A DNA stretch of 38,590 bases. Source: Candidatus Zixiibacteriota bacterium (lineage in GTDB: Bacteria; Zixibacteria; MSB-5A5; UM-FILTER-46-8). Numbering within the stretch: the first letter of the stretch is position 1; each line of letters opens with the position of its first letter. Where the stretch lies: NCBI GenBank assembly GCA_026983835.1, contig JALSTH010000103.1:1-38590 (forward strand), in the 5' to 3' direction. A program made the translations under genes and the position numbers. The notes beneath the pieces were generated by a model that was not told the DNA's origin, searched no databases, and saw nothing but the letters and a program-made list of their open reading frames with translations. Positions 33,988 through 38,590 of the stretch are shown here, piece by piece.

Positions 33988-34398
33988 CTAAAAGCTCTTG
34001 AAAAGCCTCGCCAACGGATACCCCGGAGCTTGGAGATTTAGATCCAAAAAATAGCCGAAAGGCGTTTGAGACACCTCATAACCAGAACCGAAAAGCCTCC
34101 CCTCCACATTATCCAAAACCAGCTTGGTGAAATCCGAATCGGCTTTACTTTCAGACAGATGGGCGAACGAATGGAGAATGATTGTATTCGTATTATTTTT
34201 CCGAGCCGCCCATTTGATATTTTTGACCAACTTCGTCTCAATATACCCTTCTCTATTTTCATCCTCTTTCTCGATATGGATAAAACCAACAAGGGCTTTC
34301 GTTATCTCCCGATAACCGGAGACATCTTCCGCGTCCTCAATCGTTTTAAGGGTGGGATTGTATCCGAATTTGTCCGCATAAATCATTAACAACTTCAT
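33988..34398 (-). CDS. Freestanding archaeal-type threonyl-tRNA synthetase editing domain
   Basis: A 136-residue protein matching the N-terminal editing domain of archaeal ThrRS (DTD-like fold), which removes Ser or, in the DTD family, D-amino acids from tRNA. Recognisable: KLLMIYADKFGYNP at the start, IILHSFAHLSESKAD (74-87, archaeal form YPYAHLS) and EVSQTPFGYFLDLNLQAPGYPLARLF (108-133; archaeal form PFGWYK...GHPLSE). The lysine that follows PFGWY in archaeal enzymes, implicated in catalysis, is Leu118 here. It overlaps the PiT stop region by four bases (34395-34398), so it is translationally coupled to a phosphate transporter, a strange partner. Function as a tRNA proofreader is plausible, not certain. 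Confidence 0.82.
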   Translation of the reverse strand: MKLLMIYADKFGYNPTLKTIEDAEDVSGYREITKALVGFIHIEKEDENREGYIETKLVKNIKWAARKNNTNTIILHSFAHLSESKADSDFTKLVLDNVEGRLFGSGYEVSQTPFGYFLDLNLQAPGYPLARLFKSF

Positions 34399-35768
34399 AT
34401 CGAATCCTTACATCCGCCATACGGAGCGGCATCCAATAAAAGTACTGGGTTAATCATTAAATTTACTTTTTTGTCAGACACTGTGAAAAAGTCAAAAATA
34501 TAATCACACTCCGCCTTCAAATCGCGGCCATAGACGGTGTTCCTGCGAGTATTCGGCTTATATTTACTTTCCTCCGAAATACTCTGCGGGGTATACCATT
34601 TGAATCGGAAGTCAGCGTTTTGTATTTTCATCAAAGCTTTTATCTGAGATAATGTAAACCCTTGGTTGTTCATCTTCTCCGCTTTCAGCTCATTTATTGC
34701 CGGTTGATTGATAACATTAAAAGTTTTACGATTAACTTCCTGATTAAAAACATTTTCCAAAAAGAATAAGCCGATAAAAGCTATCAAACCAGCTATGACA
34801 GGTGTGGTAATCCACCCCATCGTTATCTCCCCCAATATATTGAACTTAATGCCCCGTGATTTTTTAACAATTGCAACTCCTATAATCGCTCCGATAACCG
34901 CTTGCGAGCTGGATACGGGAACCAACGGTATTGGAGGAAGACCAAGAGAAACAAGCAATCGCCCCAAACCCTCCGATGCAAAAATAAACAAAACCAAAGA
35001 TTGAGAGAGGACCACAACCAAAGCGGTAATCGGCGATAATCTAAATAAATTATGCCCCACTGTCAGCATTACTTTATGCGAATAGGTATATACCCCAACC
35101 GCTATCGCCAAACCTCCGAGAAAATAAAGTTGTTGCGTCCCAGTAATAGTAATAAGGTTTGAAATAGTCAAATCGCGAAGCGGAGCCACCGGAACGAAAA
35201 CCCCAACGACATTGGCGATGTTATTCGCCCCAAGGCTGTATGAGCCAAAGGCACCAACAATGATAAGCCCGAATCTCGTATATGCATCCCACCTTAAAAG
35301 GTGTATTTTTGATTTATTGAATATTCTCCTAAAAACGATAAACAATAAAATGGAGAATATTGCAGCTAAAATCGGCGAAGCCACCCAGGTCGTTATGATT
35401 CGGGTCAGAGAATCATAATCGGTGACGGAGCCGGTGTAAAAGTTCCATCCGACTATCGCCCCAACAATTGCTTGCGATGTGGATACCGGCAATTTCAAAC
35501 GGGTCATTCCCCAAACGGTCAAGGCCGCAGCCAAAGAGACCATAAACGCACCCGCTATAGCGTTAACGGAACCTAATGCACCCAAAGTATGTGTTGCTCC
35601 CGCACCGCTTTTCACGGCTCCGATAATTACAAAGACGCTACAAATTAAAGCCGCTATTTTAAAGCGGATCATTTTTGTCCCGACGGCGGTTCCGAAAACA
35701 TTGGCAGCGTCGTTGGCACCTAAGGACCATCCTAAAAATAAACCACCTATCAGAAAAACAAAAAGCAC
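34395..35768 (-). CDS. PiT-family inorganic phosphate transporter with long cytoplasmic tail
   Basis: A 457-residue membrane carrier for phosphate (or sulfate), coupled to H+ or Na+. Both PiT signatures are present: GWSLGANDAANVFGTAVGT (about 13-31) and SLGANNIANVVGVF, plus paired LPVSTSQAIVGAIVG and VPVSSSQAVIGAIIG repeats. After the last helix (about 325-343, VIAGLIAFIGLFFLE) a soluble tail of some 110 residues follows (FKWYTPQSISEESKYKPNTRRN and further), unusual for the family and unrecognised. The ATG at 35768 follows DUF47 by 11 bases, the classical PiT accessory pairing. Confidence 0.93.
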   Translation of the reverse strand: MLFVFLIGGLFLGWSLGANDAANVFGTAVGTKMIRFKIAALICSVFVIIGAVKSGAGATHTLGALGSVNAIAGAFMVSLAAALTVWGMTRLKLPVSTSQAIVGAIVGWNFYTGSVTDYDSLTRIITTWVASPILAAIFSILLFIVFRRIFNKSKIHLLRWDAYTRFGLIIVGAFGSYSLGANNIANVVGVFVPVAPLRDLTISNLITITGTQQLYFLGGLAIAVGVYTYSHKVMLTVGHNLFRLSPITALVVVLSQSLVLFIFASEGLGRLLVSLGLPPIPLVPVSSSQAVIGAIIGVAIVKKSRGIKFNILGEITMGWITTPVIAGLIAFIGLFFLENVFNQEVNRKTFNVINQPAINELKAEKMNNQGFTLSQIKALMKIQNADFRFKWYTPQSISEESKYKPNTRRNTVYGRDLKAECDYIFDFFTVSDKKVNLMINPVLLLDAAPYGGCKDSI

Positions 35769-35779
35769 CTACAATCCCC

Positions 35780-36424
35780 TTAGACGGTTCGCTTAATCGT
35801 ATAAATCGCCAGCCTATCCCCTACCGACTCCGCCATATCCGATACCATACCGATATGAGATACAAAACTGCTTATATGGAGCTTACGGCTGAGATCGACA
35901 TCCATTCCGAATATCTCCCGATTTAACCTATCCTCAACCTTATCAGCCTCCTTCTCATAAAACATAACCTTATGAATATGATCCTTCACCGAACTTATAT
36001 CCCTGAAAAAAGCTCGGGTGGCAAAAACAATGGAATCAGCCGCTAATACGGACATTTCAGTCAATTCCAAAAATTCCTTGTTAAGATTAATCGGTATGTT
36101 CGGTTCTTCTATCGAAAATTGCGACAAGGTCTTTTTCGAGGTGTTAATAACCTCATCCATACTCTCCAAAAGTCCTAACACATCCCCCCGATGTTCCGGA
36201 ATGAGCGAATGGGTGTAAAGTTGGTTTTCCACCATACGCCTTAAATCATCGGCTTTATTTTCCAGCTTACTAATAGTCGTTAACCGTTCTGCAAATTGAA
36301 TCTCATCATTATCAAGATAATTTTTTACCCCTTGTCGAAACACCAATGCCCCCTGACTCACAGCATCCAAATATTCATCTATCTGCAACTCAAGCTGTTT
36401 TGTGGTCTTAAATAAAATAGTCAT
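35780..36424 (-). CDS. DUF47 (PhoU-like) phosphate-transport accessory protein
   Basis: A 214-residue all-helical PhoU-like cytoplasmic protein that accompanies PiT transporters and regulates phosphate uptake. Typical stretches are QGALVFRQGVKNYL, ISKLENKADDLRRMVENQLYTHSLIPEHRGDVLGLLESMDEVIN (the E/D-rich metal-binding helix pair) and VMFYEKEADKVEDRLNREIF. The start is the ATG at 36424, with GGAAAGGG seven bases upstream; the 48 codons before it are open, but their translation resembles nothing and lies downstream of the promoter at 36496-36524. PiT follows 11 bases later. Confidence 0.92.
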   Translation of the reverse strand: MTILFKTTKQLELQIDEYLDAVSQGALVFRQGVKNYLDNDEIQFAERLTTISKLENKADDLRRMVENQLYTHSLIPEHRGDVLGLLESMDEVINTSKKTLSQFSIEEPNIPINLNKEFLELTEMSVLAADSIVFATRAFFRDISSVKDHIHKVMFYEKEADKVEDRLNREIFGMDVDLSRKLHISSFVSHIGMVSDMAESVGDRLAIYTIKRTV

Positions 36425-36495
36425 ATTAAAACCCTTTCCAATTTTATATTCATACTCTACGACTATCACCATTCGATAATAATTCGCAAAGCGTA

Positions 36496-36524
36496 AATCT
36501 ATATCAATAGCCCAAAAATGTAAA
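36496..36524 (-). promoter_or_regulatory. Probable promoter for the DUF47-PiT operon
   Basis: On the minus strand TTTACA (36524-36519) and TAGATT (36501-36496) are 17 bases apart. Transcription would begin near 36489, about 65 bases before 36424. The -10 matches four of six. The rest of the 199-base spacer after guaA holds nothing I recognise and no hairpin. Confidence 0.45.
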
Positions 36525-36623
36525 CCTAATTGTTCTAAATTACCCAAATGGAAAAAACGGAGAAACATCTATGTCGGGCTATTATTAGTTTATCCTCCCC
36601 CGCCTTTATCGCCTTAATTCGGA

Positions 36624-38150
36624 CTATTCCCATTCGATAGTGGCGGGAGGCTTGCTGGTTATATCATATACGACACGGTTTACCCCTTTGACCTCGCCGG
36701 TTATCCGTGAAGCAATACGCTCCAAAAGGGTATTCGGAAGTTTTGCCCAATCGGCGGTCATACCGTCCACCCCGGTAACGGCGCGGAGGGCGATAGTATA
36801 TTCATAGGAGCGTTCATCACCCATTACCCCGACCGATTTTATCGGCAGCAGAACACAGAATGCCTGCCATATTTTATCGTATTGTTTGGAATGTTTCAAT
36901 TCGCTAATAAAAATATCATCCGCCTCTCGGAGCAATTGAAGCCTTTCGGTGGTTATTCGACCGATAATTCTTACGGCTAATCCCGGGCCGGGGAAAGGAT
37001 GACGCATCAAAAACTTTTTAGGCAATCCCAACGATTTCCCAATCGAGCGAACCTCGTCTTTGAATAAATCCTTTAACGGTTCTACGATCTTCAGTTTCAT
37101 CCGTTTTGGTAATCCGCCTACATTATGATGGGATTTAATGGTAGTAGATGGTCCCTTAAACGATTTGCTTTCGATCAAGTCGGGATACAGGGTTCCCTGA
37201 GCAAGATATTCCACATTCTCGCTTCTGGCGATCCCATCGAACACTTTTATGAAAGTTCGACCGATAATTTTCCGTTTTCTTTCCGGATCCTTAACACCTT
37301 TAAGCCTCTTGAGAAAAATATCCGACGCATTAACCCTTTTAAATTTCAAACTGTTAAATGTGGCAAAAGCTCTTTCGACATCATCCCCTTCATTCTTCCG
37401 CAACAACCCGTTGTCTATAAAAACTGCGATTGCATTCTTACCTACTGCCCGCGAGAGCAATGTTGCGCAAACGGCTGAATCAACGCCACCGGAAAGAGCA
37501 CAAATAACTTTTGATCCACCTACTTCGTCTTTAATTTGTTTTACAGCCCGATTTACAAACCTTCCTGCCGTCCAGTGCCTTTTTGTACCGCATATATTAA
37601 CTGCGAAGTTGTAAATAATTTTCCCGCCGTATTCCGTGTGATAAACTTCCGGATGGAATTGCAGTCCGTAAAAGCGCTTTTCCTTACAGTAAACAGCAGC
37701 ATATTTCAATGATTTTGTGGAGGCGATACATTTACATCCCTTCGGTAATCTTAATGTGGAATCACCATGGCTCATCCATACTTGAAATGACCGCGGTAAG
37801 CCCCGAAACAAAATATTCGAGGATATAACCTTCAATTCGGCTGGCCCATATTCCTGTTTGGACGATTTTCTGACTACGCCTCCAAGCCGACGAATCATCC
37901 CCTGCAATCCATAACATATCCCAAGAATCGGGAGTTTCAAATCAAAAACATAATCTGGAATTTCGGGAGCATTTTCATCGGCAACCGATGACGGTCCTCC
38001 CGACAGGAAAATACCTTTTAAGTGTTCAGCATCCTCTATTTTATTTTCAAAGCAGGACAGGACACGGCAATATATATTTTGCTCCCTTATTTTGCGGGCG
38101 ATCAGCTGAGTATATTGTGAGCCAAAATCAATTATTAATATCCAATCCAT
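36624..38150 (-). CDS. guaA: GMP synthase (glutamine-hydrolysing)
   Basis: The 508-residue enzyme converts XMP, glutamine and ATP to GMP in purine synthesis. The class I glutaminase domain (1-190) has its triad: C79 in GICYGLQGMI, H166 and E168 in GLQFHPEVYH. The PP-loop is intact (SGGVDSAVC, about 220-228), followed by the dimerisation domain with HHNVGGLPKRM, HPFPGPGLAVRIIG and the terminal RVVYDITSKPPATIEWE. The ATG at 38150 overlaps the nadB stop as TAATG; a GTG at 38159 is an alternative. No strong ribosome site is seen, consistent with coupling to nadB. Confidence 0.97.
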   Translation of the reverse strand: MDWILIIDFGSQYTQLIARKIREQNIYCRVLSCFENKIEDAEHLKGIFLSGGPSSVADENAPEIPDYVFDLKLPILGICYGLQGMIRRLGGVVRKSSKQEYGPAELKVISSNILFRGLPRSFQVWMSHGDSTLRLPKGCKCIASTKSLKYAAVYCKEKRFYGLQFHPEVYHTEYGGKIIYNFAVNICGTKRHWTAGRFVNRAVKQIKDEVGGSKVICALSGGVDSAVCATLLSRAVGKNAIAVFIDNGLLRKNEGDDVERAFATFNSLKFKRVNASDIFLKRLKGVKDPERKRKIIGRTFIKVFDGIARSENVEYLAQGTLYPDLIESKSFKGPSTTIKSHHNVGGLPKRMKLKIVEPLKDLFKDEVRSIGKSLGLPKKFLMRHPFPGPGLAVRIIGRITTERLQLLREADDIFISELKHSKQYDKIWQAFCVLLPIKSVGVMGDERSYEYTIALRAVTGVDGMTADWAKLPNTLLERIASRITGEVKGVNRVVYDITSKPPATIEWE

Positions 38151-38590
38151 TACTGCCACAGCTTACTAAAGTCGGTACGCCGTAATTCGGTATCCTTCTT
38201 GAAATTCACATCATCCGTCTCCGGATAATCCGTCATATAATGAAGACCTCGAGATTCCAAACGGGTCATAGCTGATTTAATAACCAACATCGCCACAGTG
38301 GATAAATTACGCAATTCGATGACATCAGGTCTTACCGGATTTTGCTGGTAAAATTCTTCGATGTCCCGAGCAAGTATCGCCACCCGCTCTTCAGCCCTTT
38401 TCAATCTTTTATTGGAACGCACAATCCCGACATAATCGGACATCAAACGGCGTATGGTCCATTCATCATGGGAGATCATCACCCATTCCTGATGATCGAA
38501 TACGCCCTCATCTATCCATTGTCTTATCTCCGGCAATTCTTTCCCCCTGTTATTGTAATTCCTCTTTATGAACTCCGCGGTATTACGGGC
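38150..38590 (-). CDS. nadB: L-aspartate oxidase, C-terminal part (cut by right window edge)
   Basis: The reading frame is open from the right edge (38590) and the 146 visible residues match the C-terminus of L-aspartate oxidase, the FAD enzyme that oxidises aspartate to iminoaspartate for NAD synthesis. ELRNLSTVAMLVIKSAMTRLESRGLHYMTDYPE is the conserved capping/C-terminal helix signature shared with succinate dehydrogenase/fumarate reductase flavoproteins; HYxxDYPE without a following subunit gene favours NadB. The TTG at 38536 is internal, as the frame continues upstream (ARNTAEFIKR). The FAD-binding and catalytic parts lie outside the window. The TAA stop overlaps the guaA ATG. Confidence 0.85.
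   Translation of the reverse strand, partial: ARNTAEFIKRNYNNRGKELPEIRQWIDEGVFDHQEWVMISHDEWTIRRLMSDYVGIVRSNKRLKRAEERVAILARDIEEFYQQNPVRPDVIELRNLSTVAMLVIKSAMTRLESRGLHYMTDYPETDDVNFKKDTELRRTDFSKLWQ

Noticed and set aside
36425-36568. 48-codon N-terminal extension of the DUF47 protein
   Set aside because: The extension spans a promoter candidate, resembles no family and the internal ATG has a good ribosome site.
1-38590. CRISPR array, prophage, IS element or defence island
   Set aside because: No regular repeat-spacer pattern, transposase, integrase, nuclease or toxin-antitoxin pair was seen; gene content is housekeeping plus surface polysaccharide and signalling.

Overview
The window looks like chromosomal DNA from an AT-rich (roughly 40% GC by eye) Gram-negative bacterium, most likely an uncultured lineage of the FCB superphylum rather than a classical Bacteroidota. 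Four things point that way. A secreted sialidase-like protein ends in a YPNPFNP-type FlgD-like/T9SS sorting domain. There is a bacterial geranylgeranylglyceryl-phosphate synthase (GGGPS) and a freestanding archaeal-type ThrRS editing domain. Wza/Wzz-type export genes imply an outer membrane. The recognisable promoters are ordinary sigma70 type (TTGACA/TTTACA, 17-18 bp, TATAAT-like), not the -33/-7 type of Bacteroidetes. The lineage call is inference; no rRNA, tRNA, CRISPR, IS or phage gene was seen. No gene-free stretch exceeds 300 bases.

Layout. (1) 1-3840, minus strand: start of an AGCS Na+/alanine symporter (cut by the left edge), GGGPS and alaS. (2) 4058-10022, plus strand: a degenerate double M16 peptidase-like lipoprotein, an HDAC-family deacetylase, a creatininase-family hydrolase, a hairpin, then the sialidase-like protein. 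(3) 10040-17123, minus strand: six tightly packed or overlapping glycan genes (two hexapeptide acyltransferases, FemAB-like protein, DegT aminotransferase, fused GT4-GT4, membrane GT2). (4) 17360-20708, plus strand: tyrS, prfB with an intact programmed +1 frameshift, and pta. (5) 20754-25220, minus strand: polysaccharide export genes wza, wzz, a TPR gene and a separate BY-kinase with a tyrosine-rich tail. (6) 25406-30985: a STAS protein and a GGDEF cyclase on the minus strand, divergent from a zinc-ribbon protein, YbbR, tsaD and HD-GYP on the plus strand. (7) 31020-38590, minus strand: nadB (cut by the right edge), guaA, then a DUF47-PiT phosphate-uptake pair followed by the ThrRS-editing-like protein, a sulfite-oxidase-fold protein lacking its molybdenum cysteine, and a GT39-TPR membrane protein.

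How the parts may work together. Regions 3 and 5 probably make, modify and export one surface polysaccharide, although no Wzx, Wzy or initiating transferase is visible. The c-di-GMP synthase and the HD-GYP phosphodiesterase of region 6 adjoin the export genes and could control them. The most unusual items are proteins that keep a family fold but lose its key residues (the M16 double domain, the sulfite-oxidase-fold protein, the ThrRS-editing-like protein) and the Wzz that has a membrane helix where a fused kinase would be. I did not find a clear-cut, entirely new defence or mobile system.
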